Below, piece by piece: positions 19,212 through 27,423 of a DNA stretch of 64,000 nt. The notes under the pieces are model-generated. The model saw only the letters and a list, made by a program, of their open reading frames with translations. It was not told the DNA's origin and did no database searches. The DNA is from Listeria cossartiae subsp. cayugensis (GTDB lineage Bacteria; Bacillota; Bacilli; Lactobacillales; Listeriaceae). Location: NCBI RefSeq assembly GCF_014229095.1, contig NZ_JAARZC010000002.1:186001-250000 (forward strand). Reading direction: 5' to 3'. Position numbers and translations under genes: made by a program. Each line of letters begins with the position of its first letter. The first letter of the stretch is position 1.

Positions 19212-20354
19212 TTAGTATTTTTTACCGTTAATCCATGTATTTAGAACTTCGAATTTTTCATCAAGTAAAACTAAGTCAGCGGTATAACCTTGTTCAATGC
19301 GGCCCAAATTTTTCATGCCTAAAATAGCTGCGGGTGTGCTTGTTGCCATTTGTATAGTATCTTGTAAGTTAATACCAAATTCATTACTTAGTCTTAAAGA
19401 TTTATTCATCGTCACGGTACTTGAAGCTAATGTTCCGTCTTGTAAGCGTGCCACGCCTTCTGTAACAGTTACTTGGTGCCCGCCAAAAATATACTCGCCG
19501 TCGCCAACTCCCATGGCTTGCAGGGCATCGGTTGTGAGAACCATTTTATCGGGCCCTTTTATTTTATAGATGAGACGCACAATCCCAGGATGAAGGTGGA
19601 CCCCGTCTACGATGGCTTGAACGCTTATCGAATCATTTTCTAAAGCTGCTGCAACAAGTCCTGGTGCCCGGTGATGGATAGTTGGCATAGCATTAAAGCA
19701 ATGCGTTATATGAGATGCCCCTTTTTCAAAAGCATTTTGCGCCTCTTCATAAGTTGCATTGGAGTGCGCAATGGCAACAACAACCCCTCGTTTTTTCAAG
19801 AAGTCAATGAGTTCGATACCGCCGGGCAATTCTGGAGCAATCGTTACCATTTTAATAAGACCATCTGCTTCATCGAAAATCTTTTTCATTTCTTTTAGGT
19901 CAGGGTGTCTTAAATGGGCTGGATTTTGCATTCCTTTTTTTTCGATATTAAGATAGGGGCCTTCTAAATGGATTCCTGCAATTTTGGCACCTTTCTCTTT
20001 TCCAATTACTTTTTTTGTTTGTCGAATCATTTGAATTAAATCTTCCAAAGAAGAACTAACCGAGGTGACTAAAAAACTAGTACATCCTGTTTCCGCACAA
20101 GCCATAGAAACAGCTTGAATGCTCTCTGTTAAGCCATCCATCATATCATAATTTTTTGCCCCATGAATATGAACGTCAATCATTCCGGGAATGAGCAACT
20201 GACCATTTCCATCAAAAATTGGTTCTTCGGAATACTGTTTGGGAATAATTTTATTGCTTGGAATAATTTCTTTTATTAGATTTCCTTCTGTCACAACTGA
20301 TACATCTATTAATCCATTTTCTTTGCAAACTTTCACGTTTTTGATTAGCGCCAT
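19212..20354 (-). CDS. nagA: N-acetylglucosamine-6-phosphate deacetylase
   Basis: 380 residues. It removes acetate from GlcNAc 6-phosphate, giving glucosamine 6-phosphate. Metal and substrate residues are visible: DVHIHG near residue 58, the metal Glu in HLEGPYLN near 128, AHSNATYEEA near 196, HCFNAMP near 217 and the catalytic Asp in TTDALQAMG near 275. A GTG three codons earlier overlaps the deoR stop (GTGA) and is a possible start; ATG is preferred by homology. Transcribed with its DeoR-family regulator. Listeria has another nagA-nagB operon elsewhere, so this is likely a second copy with its own inducer. Confidence 0.9.
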   Translation of the reverse strand: MALIKNVKVCKENGLIDVSVVTEGNLIKEIIPSNKIIPKQYSEEPIFDGNGQLLIPGMIDVHIHGAKNYDMMDGLTESIQAVSMACAETGCTSFLVTSVSSSLEDLIQMIRQTKKVIGKEKGAKIAGIHLEGPYLNIEKKGMQNPAHLRHPDLKEMKKIFDEADGLIKMVTIAPELPGGIELIDFLKKRGVVVAIAHSNATYEEAQNAFEKGASHITHCFNAMPTIHHRAPGLVAAALENDSISVQAIVDGVHLHPGIVRLIYKIKGPDKMVLTTDALQAMGVGDGEYIFGGHQVTVTEGVARLQDGTLASSTVTMNKSLRLSNEFGINLQDTIQMATSTPAAILGMKNLGRIEQGYTADLVLLDEKFEVLNTWINGKKY

Positions 20355-20359
20355 TATTT

Positions 20360-21124
20360 TCACAATCCTTTCAAAGATATAACTTTCACTTCTTTAGCGA
20401 TAAGGTGTTGCATTAAATCTTTTGGCAAGGGCTCGTTTGTGATTACAGCATCAATTCCAGAAAAATCAATTTTGAATGCTGTCGTTTTATTCACTTTTGT
20501 ACTATCAATTAATAAATATACTTTTTCAGAATTTCTGATAATCTCTTGCTTCATATAGACGTCTGTAAGTTCTGAATAAAAGACACCTTCTTCCGTTAGC
20601 CCAGCTCCTCCAATAAAAGCAACATCAAAGTTAAATTGTTGGAGCTGACCTAAAACGGGTTCACCTGATAATACACGCGATTGGAAGTTGAAAAAACCAC
20701 CGAGCAAGTATACTTTATTATCTTCTTTCTGAGATGCCGCTATTGCATTATCCATAGAATTAGTTACCACTACTAAGTCATTTTGCTCAAGGTGTGAAGC
20801 CAAAAAATGAACAGTGGTCGAAACATCTAAATAGATAGTCATATGATCTTTTATCACTTCACTAGCCGCATAAGCAATTTCCTGTTTCTGTTCACTTTGT
20901 TTCACTAATCTACTTGTATAACTCTCTATTTGAGGTTTTAAGATGGGCAGTGACACCCCGCCTGGATAGCGTTCAGCCAAACCACTTTCGACTAATTTTA
21001 AAATGTCGCGTCTTGCTGTATCTTTTGAAATGGAAAAAATCTGCATGAGTTCTTCCTGAGAAATAGTTTTCTTGTCCTCTAAGAGCTTCAATTCCTCCAC
21101 TATTCTTTCTTTTTGGTTCATCAT
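20360..21124 (-). CDS. DeoR-family transcriptional repressor of the nagA unit
   Basis: 254 residues. An N-terminal DeoR helix-turn-helix is visible (KKTISQEELMQIFSISKDTARRDI, about 18-41), followed by the sugar-phosphate binding DeoR C-terminal domain with DVSTTVHFLA and VVTNSMDNA motifs. The ATG at 21124 is chosen for its AAGGTGG site; an upstream in-frame GTG lies inside that site. It precedes nagA directly, so an amino-sugar phosphate is the likely effector. Four phased repeats at its own promoter suggest autoregulation. Confidence 0.88.
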   Translation of the reverse strand: MMNQKERIVEELKLLEDKKTISQEELMQIFSISKDTARRDILKLVESGLAERYPGGVSLPILKPQIESYTSRLVKQSEQKQEIAYAASEVIKDHMTIYLDVSTTVHFLASHLEQNDLVVVTNSMDNAIAASQKEDNKVYLLGGFFNFQSRVLSGEPVLGQLQQFNFDVAFIGGAGLTEEGVFYSELTDVYMKQEIIRNSEKVYLLIDSTKVNKTTAFKIDFSGIDAVITNEPLPKDLMQHLIAKEVKVISLKGL

Positions 21125-21149
21125 TTTTGCCACCTTATATAATTTATTT

Positions 21150-21208
21150 TAAGTTTATTTTATTTATTAATAAGTTTTTATAAGTTAATTATATACCTTA
21201 TCAAGTTT
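21150..21208. promoter_or_regulatory. Phased TAAGTTW repeats, probable DeoR-family operator
   Basis: TAAGTTT (21150), TAAGTTT (21171), TAAGTTA (21181) and CAAGTTT (21202) are spaced 21, 10 and 21 bases apart, so all face one side of the helix. They cover the spacer, -10 and early transcribed region of the deoR promoter. Binding by the neighbouring regulator is inferred. Confidence 0.6.
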
Positions 21209-21215
21209 ATGTCAA
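21188..21215 (-). promoter_or_regulatory. Sigma-A promoter of the deoR-nagA unit
   Basis: On the minus strand TTGACA (21215-21210) and TATAAT (21193-21188) are both perfect and separated by 16 bases. Confidence 0.85.
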
Positions 21216-21274
21216 CTTAATGGTTTTCTCTGTTTTATACTTTTATCAGACTGGGGTGATTTTTTCGCGCATTT

Positions 21275-21304
21275 TGAGTCAGCACTTAATCTAGGTTATA
21301 ATGA
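21275..21304 (+). promoter_or_regulatory. Sigma-A promoter of the metallophosphoesterase gene
   Basis: TTGAGT and TATAAT are separated by 17 bases, with the -10 ending near 21303, about 70 bases before the ATG at 21372. Confidence 0.7.
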
Positions 21305-21371
21305 TAAAGATAACGTTTAAAGGATGACAAAAATTGATAATAAGTGAAAACAACAACATAGAGGTGAGAAA

Positions 21372-22226
21372 ATGTCTTTAAAAATGAAGTGGATTCTAGC
21401 AGTTAGTATTATCGTCGTGCTTTTAGTTGTGGGGTGGTTTCTTGGGACTAGGCTAACGGTGAAAAAATATGAAGTGAGTTCTGCTAAAATTGAAAAAGAA
21501 ATAAAGCTGGTGCAATTGTCGGATTTGCATTTTAGTGAATTTGGCGATAAAAATGAAAAATTGTTAAGTAAAGTGGCGGATTTAAAGCCAGATGTAATTG
21601 CTATCACTGGGGATTTGTTTGATAGGCAAGGGGATAGCGTTCCAAAAGAACTGATTAAAAAATTAACGAAGATTGCGCCGGTTTATTATTCGCCAGGAAA
21701 TCATGAATATGATGTGAAAAGTGCGTATGAAGAGGATTATAAGCCATTTTTAGAAGAAGCTGGTGTTATTAACGTAGAAGATAAAACGGCGACTATCGAG
21801 GTTAACGGGCAGAAATTACAGATAGCTGGTTTGCGGAGTAGTGCGAATTTAGATTACGATTATCCTTATTACAAGGAAGGCTTAGCGGAAATTAAAAAGC
21901 AACAAGATGCGCAGTATTATCAAATTCTTTTGTCCCATATGCCGGATTATTTTGAGCTTTATGTGGAAAATGGTTTTGATTTGACGTTAAGTGGGCACAC
22001 GCATGGCGGGATTGTGCGTATTCCGTATACGAATATTGGCGCGATTGCTCCGGGGCCACAGCGAACACTTTTGCCGAAGTATGTATACGGTGAGCATTCA
22101 AAAGATGGGAAGACGATGATAATTTCTGCCGGACTTGGTGCGGGAAGCCTTCATCAAAAAGCATTTCCGCGGTTAGGGAATCCATATGAAATTGTTGCGG
22201 TGACGATTAAGCCGGAGACGAAATAA
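21372..22226 (+). CDS. Membrane-anchored calcineurin-like metallophosphoesterase (YkuE/YaeI type)
   Basis: 284 residues. A single N-terminal hydrophobic helix (about 5-25) anchors it, with the enzyme probably outside. The metal-binding blocks are complete: DLHF near residue 52, GDLFDRQ near 82, GNHEYD near 112 and GHTHGG near 208. YaeI/YkuE relatives act on lipid A precursors or wall-associated phosphodiesters; the substrate here is unknown. Single-gene unit with its own promoter and terminator. Confidence 0.85.
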   Translation: MSLKMKWILAVSIIVVLLVVGWFLGTRLTVKKYEVSSAKIEKEIKLVQLSDLHFSEFGDKNEKLLSKVADLKPDVIAITGDLFDRQGDSVPKELIKKLTKIAPVYYSPGNHEYDVKSAYEEDYKPFLEEAGVINVEDKTATIEVNGQKLQIAGLRSSANLDYDYPYYKEGLAEIKKQQDAQYYQILLSHMPDYFELYVENGFDLTLSGHTHGGIVRIPYTNIGAIAPGPQRTLLPKYVYGEHSKDGKTMIISAGLGAGSLHQKAFPRLGNPYEIVAVTIKPETK

Positions 22227-22253
22227 AAAAGAGCCTATCTCAGGCTCTTTTTG
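22227..22253. terminator. Terminator between metallophosphoesterase and converging feo genes
   Basis: AAAAAGAGCC and GGCTCTTTTT arms around a seven-base loop, with A and T tracts on both sides. Confidence 0.92.
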
Positions 22254-22427
22254 CTATTTAAATATATGATCCAAATTCGTATGCTCGTCTGACTCGCAAT
22301 TGCAGGCTTTTTCAAGTTCGCAACCGCCACATTTTCCTTGCTTGCTGCGTTTGACAAAGTTGATAATCGCGTAAATAGTGTAACCAAAAATTGCGCCGCC
22401 AAGTAATAAATTAACGATAATGCTCAT
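22254..22427 (-). CDS. FeoB-associated Cys-rich small membrane protein
   Basis: 57 residues. One hydrophobic helix (about 3-23) is followed by a basic stretch and a cytoplasmic tail with the CGGCELEKACNCESDEH cysteine cluster and a histidine. This matches the FeoB-associated Cys-rich membrane protein family, thought to act like FeoC in ferrous iron uptake. The ATG at 22427 is chosen because AAAGG lies nine bases upstream; an ATG three codons earlier overlaps that site. It is the third gene of the feo operon, 15 bases after feoB. Confidence 0.85.
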   Translation of the reverse strand: MSIIVNLLLGGAIFGYTIYAIINFVKRSKQGKCGGCELEKACNCESDEHTNLDHIFK

Positions 22428-22442
22428 GAAAAACATCCTTTC

Positions 22443-24437
22443 TTAAACGAATAGACTGCCGATTTGATAAACGAGAAATACTAATGTGTAGGCTGTGACA
22501 AGTGGATAGGCGACAGCAAATGCGGTCCATTTCCACGAACTAGTTTCTTTTCGAATTGCGGCAACCGTTGCTAAACAAGGGATGTAAAGCAAGATGAACA
22601 ACATAAAGCAATAAGCCGAAAGTGGCGTATAAAAGGAGCTAACGACGCTGCCCATCGAACTTTCCCCAACAGCATAAATAATGGCCATTGTAGAAACAAC
22701 AACTTCTTTTGCTAGAAATCCGGGAATAAGTGTGGCGCCAGCTTGCCAAGTTCCAAAGCCAAGCGGAACGAGTAGTGGTGCAAGCATGCCGCCGATAATT
22801 GCTAAGAAACTTTCGCCCATTGGTACATCAAGTCCAGATGGCCCTGCGTAGTTGAGCAACCAAATGATAACCGAACCAGCGAAAATGAACGTTCCCGCTT
22901 TACGCAAGAATCCTTTTCCTTTTTCCCATGTGCTACGCCATAAAGTTTTTAGTGACGGCAAACGGTAAGGTGGCAGTTCGACGACGAATACGGAATTGTC
23001 TTTTTTAAGCAATGTTTTCGAAAGGATTTTAGTGACAATCAGTGCCATTAAAATACCGATAACGTAAAGTGACAGAACGACAAGCGCTTGATGCTTCTCG
23101 AAAAATACGCCAACGAAAAGGGCATACACGGGAAGTCGCGCGGAACAGGACATGAATGGCGAGACAAGAATCGTCAGTGTGCGTTCTTTGGACTCTTCAA
23201 TTGAGCGTGCTGCCATAATTCCTGGCACGTTGCAGCCAAATCCGATAATCATTGGGATAAAAGCTTTCCCATTTAAACCAAAAATTTCCATTATCCGGTC
23301 CATAACAACCGCTATCCGTGCCATGTAGCCGGAATCTTCTAAGACGGAAATAAAGAAGAAGATAACCAAGATTTGAGGAACGAAGACGAGCACGCCGCCA
23401 ACCCCAGCGATGATTCCATCTGCAACAAGATCCGTGATAAACCCAGATGCACCAATAGTTGTTAGGAAGGATGTCACCCAGTCCGTCAGTTGCCCACCGA
23501 TAAAACCATCGAGCAAATCGGACAGCGGTGCGCCAACCCAAGTAAAGGTTATTTGGAAAATTAACCACATAATACCAAGGAAAATCGGAATCCCGAAAAA
23601 CTTATGCGTGAAAATTTTATCGAGTTTGTCTGATAGGGGAATATCGGAATTGCGCGTATATTCGACTGAGGTCAAACAAATATCATGAATATAATTAACG
23701 CGAACTTGGTGGAAATGATTTTCTAATTTGCCATCAAGTGCTATTTCTAAAGTCGCTCTGATTTGCTCTAATTGTTCGAAAGCAGGGGAAGCGGCTAAAA
23801 ATTCTTCCGTGACTTCATTTTTGGAAAGAAATTGAACGGCTAGCCAACGAGATTGCTTAGCGGGAAGCATATCTTTTGTTAATGCTTGGATTTCAGCGAT
23901 CGCTTTCTCAGCAGGTTCGCCGTATGGTAAAACAAGCGGAATTGCTGGTGCCATATGTTTTTCCGATAAAGTGGTTAAAATGTCATCGGTACCTTTTCCA
24001 GACCGAGCAACGACTGGCAAAATTGGAATGCGCAGTTTTTTCGCCAAGTTTTGAATGTTTAAATGGATGCCGCGACCAGCAGCCACATCAATCATATTCA
24101 GCCCCATCACAACGGGCGCACCGAATTCAAGTAATTGAATCGTTAAATTTAAATTACGCTCAATTTGCGAGGAGTCGACAATATTTAACATACAATCAAA
24201 TTTTTCTTCTAATAAAAAACGAGTGACAACTGTTTCATCACGAGAAATAGGGTTTAAATCATAAATGCCAGGTAAATCTATTAATTTACCTGTTTTTGAA
24301 CGCAATGTGCCGATTTTCTTTTCAACGGTTACGCCGCTCCAGTTCCCTACATATTCATAAGAGCCTGTTAATGCATTAAATAAAGAAGTTTTCCCAGTAT
24401 TTGGGTTTCCGAGTAAACAATAAGTATTTTGACTCAT
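22443..24437 (-). CDS. feoB: Ferrous iron transporter FeoB
   Basis: 664 residues. An N-terminal G domain shows G1 GNPNTGKTS near residue 10, the G3 motif DLPGIYDL near 55 and G4 NMID near 115. It is followed by a GDI region, two Gate domains and a C-terminal group of membrane helices. It imports Fe2+ through the cytoplasmic membrane. The ATG at 24437 overlaps the feoA stop as ATGA, so translation is coupled; an upstream in-frame start within feoA is less likely. Iron repression through the Fur box ahead of feoA is expected. Confidence 0.95.
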   Translation of the reverse strand: MSQNTYCLLGNPNTGKTSLFNALTGSYEYVGNWSGVTVEKKIGTLRSKTGKLIDLPGIYDLNPISRDETVVTRFLLEEKFDCMLNIVDSSQIERNLNLTIQLLEFGAPVVMGLNMIDVAAGRGIHLNIQNLAKKLRIPILPVVARSGKGTDDILTTLSEKHMAPAIPLVLPYGEPAEKAIAEIQALTKDMLPAKQSRWLAVQFLSKNEVTEEFLAASPAFEQLEQIRATLEIALDGKLENHFHQVRVNYIHDICLTSVEYTRNSDIPLSDKLDKIFTHKFFGIPIFLGIMWLIFQITFTWVGAPLSDLLDGFIGGQLTDWVTSFLTTIGASGFITDLVADGIIAGVGGVLVFVPQILVIFFFISVLEDSGYMARIAVVMDRIMEIFGLNGKAFIPMIIGFGCNVPGIMAARSIEESKERTLTILVSPFMSCSARLPVYALFVGVFFEKHQALVVLSLYVIGILMALIVTKILSKTLLKKDNSVFVVELPPYRLPSLKTLWRSTWEKGKGFLRKAGTFIFAGSVIIWLLNYAGPSGLDVPMGESFLAIIGGMLAPLLVPLGFGTWQAGATLIPGFLAKEVVVSTMAIIYAVGESSMGSVVSSFYTPLSAYCFMLFILLYIPCLATVAAIRKETSSWKWTAFAVAYPLVTAYTLVFLVYQIGSLFV

Positions 24438-24661
24438 CTGCGTTCCACCATAATGGCACAAGCATCACATTGACGAATACTAATATATTGCCCTTTTGTT
24501 TCAAAAGTACAAGGACCACCAAATAGTCCTTTTTGTTTGATACAAATATCACAACCTTCATCGCAACCAAGTGCAAGTAGGCGGCGTTTGAGCATGGCGT
24601 TCTCGATTTTTAATTCTGAGATGCGAACTTTTTCACCGACAGCAGTTTCATTTAATTGCAT
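24434..24661 (-). CDS. feoA: FeoA, SH3-like partner of FeoB
   Basis: 75 residues, the usual size. It begins with a [16 protein letters not shown] segment and ends with a beta-rich part, [18 protein letters not shown]. FeoA is a small cytoplasmic SH3-like protein needed for FeoB activity. Cysteines at several positions ([16 protein letters not shown]) are more numerous than in enteric FeoA. First gene of feoA-feoB-small protein. Confidence 0.9.
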   Translation of the reverse strand: MQLNETAVGEKVRISELKIENAMLKRRLLALGCDEGCDICIKQKGLFGGPCTFETKGQYISIRQCDACAIMVERR

Positions 24662-24697
24662 AAGCTAGTAGGCCTCCTTTTATGTTATGTATTGAAC

Positions 24698-24714
24698 ATG
24701 ATAATCATTATCAA
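24698..24714 (-). promoter_or_regulatory. Fur box upstream of feoA
   Basis: The minus strand reads TTGATAATGATTATCAT, close to the core Fur consensus GATAATGATTATCATTATC. It lies 37-53 bases ahead of the feoA start, so the operon should be repressed by Fur when iron is sufficient. Confidence 0.88.
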
Positions 24715-24792
24715 CTATGTTCATTTTATCACGAACAGACTTTAATATGAAGTGTTTTTTTGGATTTATTAGTAGAATAGCAAAATAGTAGG

Positions 24793-24900
24793 GTATAACA
24801 GCAAAAAAACTTCTGCGTAGAACGATGCTCTTTTACCTAAGGAGCATGCCTTTTCCCCTCTGTATTGATACACGGGAATAAGTGCTGGAGCTGTTTTTAA
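24793..24900 (+). ncRNA. Unidentified structured segment between feoA and pta, possible RNA
   Basis: Two hairpins are clear: ATGCTC/GAGCAT (near 24827-24849) and TTCCC-TGTAT/ATACA-GGGAA (near 24853-24878). An outer pairing of CTTCTGC (near 24812) with GCTGGAG (near 24883-24889) closes a three-way junction and is followed by TGTTTTT. A TATAAC box near 24793 could start it. I do not recognise the class. The rest of the 318-base gap holds the Fur box and a probable pta promoter. Confidence 0.45.
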
Positions 24901-24979
24901 TCACTTTTTTCTGTCAAGTTGCGCTTTTTTATAGTAAAATGATAACTATAATATGTATATTAATGGAGGCAATTAACAC

Positions 24980-25957
24980 ATGAGTGATTTATTTACTACA
25001 ATCAAAGGACAAGTTACTGGGAAAAACGTGCGCATTGTATTACCTGAAGGAACAGATGAACGTATTGTTGGAGCAGCTGCACGTCTGCAAAAAGAAAATA
25101 TCGTACAACCAATTTTGCTTGGAAACAAAGCGGAAATTGAAGCAAAAGCAAAAAAAATTGGCGTTTCGGTTGAAGGAATCGCTATTCACGAACCTGCGAC
25201 AGATCCACTTTTTGATGAATTAGTGGCGGCATTTGTTGAACGTCGTAACGGTAAAGCAACAGAAGAAGCTGCGCGTAAAATGCTAGTTGATCCAAATTAC
25301 TTTGGCACAATGCTTGTATACACTGGAAAAGCAGAAGGTCTTGTAAGTGGTGCGGCTCACTCTACTGGTGACACGGTTCGCCCAGCGCTACAAATTATTA
25401 AAACTAAACCAGGCGTAAGTAAAGTTGCCGGTGCGATGATTATGGTTCGCGGCGAAGAACGTTACTTATTCAGCGATGTAGCTATCAATATTGCCCCAGT
25501 TGCAGCTGACTTAGCGGAAAATGCGATTGTTAGTGCGGAAACAGCAGAAATCTTCGGCATTGACCCACGTGTTGCAATGTTGAGCTTCTCGACAAAAGGT
25601 TCTGCAAAATCTGATGAAACGGAAAAAGTAGTAGAAGCAACAGCACTTGCAAAAGAAAAAGCACCTGAATTAACATTAGACGGCGAATTCCAATTTGATG
25701 CAGCATTCGTACCAACTGTTGCTGAGAAAAAAGCACCAGGTTCTGTTATTAAAGGGGACGCAAATGTATTTATCTTCCCAAGCCTAGAAGCAGGGAACAT
25801 TGGCTACAAAATTGCACAACGTTTAGGCAACTTTGAAGCAGTTGGACCAATTTTACAAGGCTTAAATGCACCAGTTAATGATTTATCTCGTGGTTGTAAT
25901 ACAGATGACGTTTATAACTTAACGTTGATTACTGCAGCACAAGCAGTGAATAAATAA
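24980..25957 (+). CDS. pta: Phosphate acetyltransferase
   Basis: 325 residues, the short Gram-positive type with only the catalytic PTA domain. It interconverts acetyl-CoA and acetyl phosphate in the acetate pathway. Typical blocks are RIVLPEGTDERI near residue 18, LVSGAAHSTGDTVRPALQII near 117 and the C-terminal LSRGCNTDDVYN. The ribosome site is TGGAGG. Transcribed alone, with a probable -10 TAAAAT near 24935. Acetyl phosphate links this gene to overflow metabolism and response regulator phosphorylation. Confidence 0.95.
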   Translation: MSDLFTTIKGQVTGKNVRIVLPEGTDERIVGAAARLQKENIVQPILLGNKAEIEAKAKKIGVSVEGIAIHEPATDPLFDELVAAFVERRNGKATEEAARKMLVDPNYFGTMLVYTGKAEGLVSGAAHSTGDTVRPALQIIKTKPGVSKVAGAMIMVRGEERYLFSDVAINIAPVAADLAENAIVSAETAEIFGIDPRVAMLSFSTKGSAKSDETEKVVEATALAKEKAPELTLDGEFQFDAAFVPTVAEKKAPGSVIKGDANVFIFPSLEAGNIGYKIAQRLGNFEAVGPILQGLNAPVNDLSRGCNTDDVYNLTLITAAQAVNK

Positions 25958-25980
25958 AACGCGATTTACTATTAAACTAT

Positions 25981-26044
25981 AAAAAAGCAGGAATCTTGTA
26001 CGAAGCCAGTAAAAATGGCGCATACAAGATTCCTGCTTATTTTT
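25981..26044. terminator. Terminator of pta and of the converging oxidoreductase gene
   Basis: AAGCAGGAATCTTGTA pairs with ATACAAGATTCCTGCTT, with A and T tracts on both sides. It marks the left edge of the accessory cassette. Confidence 0.9.
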
Positions 26045-26654
26045 CTATTTTGCGACTAAATGAATCTAGTAGTTTTTTTCGATCATTAATACTCATCTTA
26101 TGGACACTTGAAAAGTTATACCATTTTAATTTGTGAAATCCCATTTTTCTAAAAGTTCCTCTGAACACAATTTTAGTAATAGGACTACCAAATATGCATT
26201 TATAAATCCAATGAGGTGTGGCCATTACCGTAATCATTTTCACTTTTTTTAAATTCGGTAAATTACTTTTGAATAGTTTGCTTTTCGGGGATGCTTCATA
26301 AATGATGCCTTTAGCAATCACTTTATCAAAAAAGCCTTTCATCATAGCGGGCATTGCTTCCCACCAAATGGGGAAAATAAAAAGAAGCTCCTCAGCAGTC
26401 ATTATTCGTTCTTGATAGTTTTTCACTAGTGGATTATCGACTTCTTTTTTTCGCCAAGCAATTAAATCTTCTTTATGCATAACAGGGTCAAATCCGTCTT
26501 TGTGAAGATCAATTATATCGACAGTGTAACCAGCTTGTTCGTAAGTCTCTTTAGCTGTTAATAACAAAGCGGCTGAAAAACTCCGGTTATGTGGTTCGTT
26601 AAAGCTAGCATCACCTGTGTAAGGATGGTCAAAAACTATACAAATCCGTTTCAT
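26037..26654 (-). CDS. Flavodoxin-fold NAD(P)H oxidoreductase (NQO1/KefF/MdaB-like)
   Basis: 205 residues. The N-terminal FMN-binding strand-loop MKRICIVFDHPYTGD, the FIFPIWWEAMPAMMKGFFDKVI block near residue 90 and a late aromatic segment fit the flavodoxin_2 family of quinone reductases. It would reduce quinones or related electrophiles with NAD(P)H. The start overlaps the stop of the upstream membrane protein gene (ATGA), so the two are co-translated. It lies in an accessory cassette between pta and pdxT, divergent from a TetR gene that may control it. Confidence 0.8.
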   Translation of the reverse strand: MKRICIVFDHPYTGDASFNEPHNRSFSAALLLTAKETYEQAGYTVDIIDLHKDGFDPVMHKEDLIAWRKKEVDNPLVKNYQERIMTAEELLFIFPIWWEAMPAMMKGFFDKVIAKGIIYEASPKSKLFKSNLPNLKKVKMITVMATPHWIYKCIFGSPITKIVFRGTFRKMGFHKLKWYNFSSVHKMSINDRKKLLDSFSRKIEK

Positions 26655-27301
26655 AAAATACCCCCATTCTTTACTAGTTTATTTTCTGCTGATTTTCGTT
26701 TTTTCAAGAAAGCGATATATATAATATCAAAAATACTACAAATAAAGCCGCATATAATGATATAGATATTGATTTCTAGCAAAACTCCCATTAATATAGT
26801 CGGTGCCAAAGTGCCAATCCATTTGGCAAAAGCCATTAGTAAGGTTTGACCATTTGTATTTTGGCGTTGGAATAACATTGCTACAAATAAAATAGACATG
26901 GCGACATTTTGCATAAAGGCTGAATATTGCGCAGCTGGAATGGATGCAAAACTAAAATAAAAAGCAAATTGAATGGCAAATCCTGTAACAAATACAAGGA
27001 TACTAAAAGGAATAAAATATTTTTTTGCGTTTTCAGGGAAATATTTTTTTCCATATTTAAAGTATGTGTACACAATAATTAAGTCAAAACATGCCCATAT
27101 TAGATTGACCAAACCTTGTACGCCTACGCTGTTCGAATTAATTACTAAATCATTTACCGAATAAATAACTTCCCAAGCAAAATTTAGACTTAGAGCAAAT
27201 AAGGGCATTGCATAAGTTTTATATTTTATTCCATTACGAATTAATTCTATATAGACAATAGTCCAAGCGATACCACTTAATAAGGTTAAAAATAATGTCA
27301 T
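26651..27301 (-). CDS. Small polytopic membrane protein, Pyr4/PaxB-like terpene cyclase signature
   Basis: 216 residues with about seven hydrophobic segments. An acidic residue in LNFAWEVIYS (near residue 43) and an Asp in ICSIFDIIYIAFL (near 195) resemble the paired Glu and Asp of the Pyr4/PaxB family of membrane terpene cyclases, which also have seven helices and similar length. This is pattern recognition, not a search result. The ATG at 27301 follows AAAGGAGG; an upstream in-frame start is unlikely. Coupled with the oxidoreductase gene. Other small seven-helix families remain possible. Confidence 0.5.
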   Translation of the reverse strand: MTLFLTLLSGIAWTIVYIELIRNGIKYKTYAMPLFALSLNFAWEVIYSVNDLVINSNSVGVQGLVNLIWACFDLIIVYTYFKYGKKYFPENAKKYFIPFSILVFVTGFAIQFAFYFSFASIPAAQYSAFMQNVAMSILFVAMLFQRQNTNGQTLLMAFAKWIGTLAPTILMGVLLEINIYIIICGFICSIFDIIYIAFLKKRKSAENKLVKNGGIL

Positions 27302-27328
27302 TATATATCCTCCTTTATTTTCATTAGG

Positions 27329-27405
27329 TGTTACATATGTTACAGTTAATAGTGTAGTACTTGTGATTTCATAATACAAGATACACTTAAAGCTGAATTG
27401 TTACA
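27329..27405. promoter_or_regulatory. Divergent regulatory region with inverted repeat and TGTTACA repeats
   Basis: AGTGTA-ACTTGT (27351-27364) is mirrored by ACAAG-TACACT (27376-27387). TGTTACA occurs at 27329, 27338 and 27399. A minus-strand promoter TTGTAT-17-TACACT overlaps the inverted repeat. It is the probable operator of the adjacent TetR-family regulator. Confidence 0.6.
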
Positions 27406-27423
27406 CTTTGAGGAGGAAGAGTC

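Noticed and set aside
23197-23568. 123-codon minus-strand ORF inside feoB
   Set aside because: It is an alternative-frame shadow of feoB with improbable Arg/Trp/Tyr-rich composition and no ribosome site.
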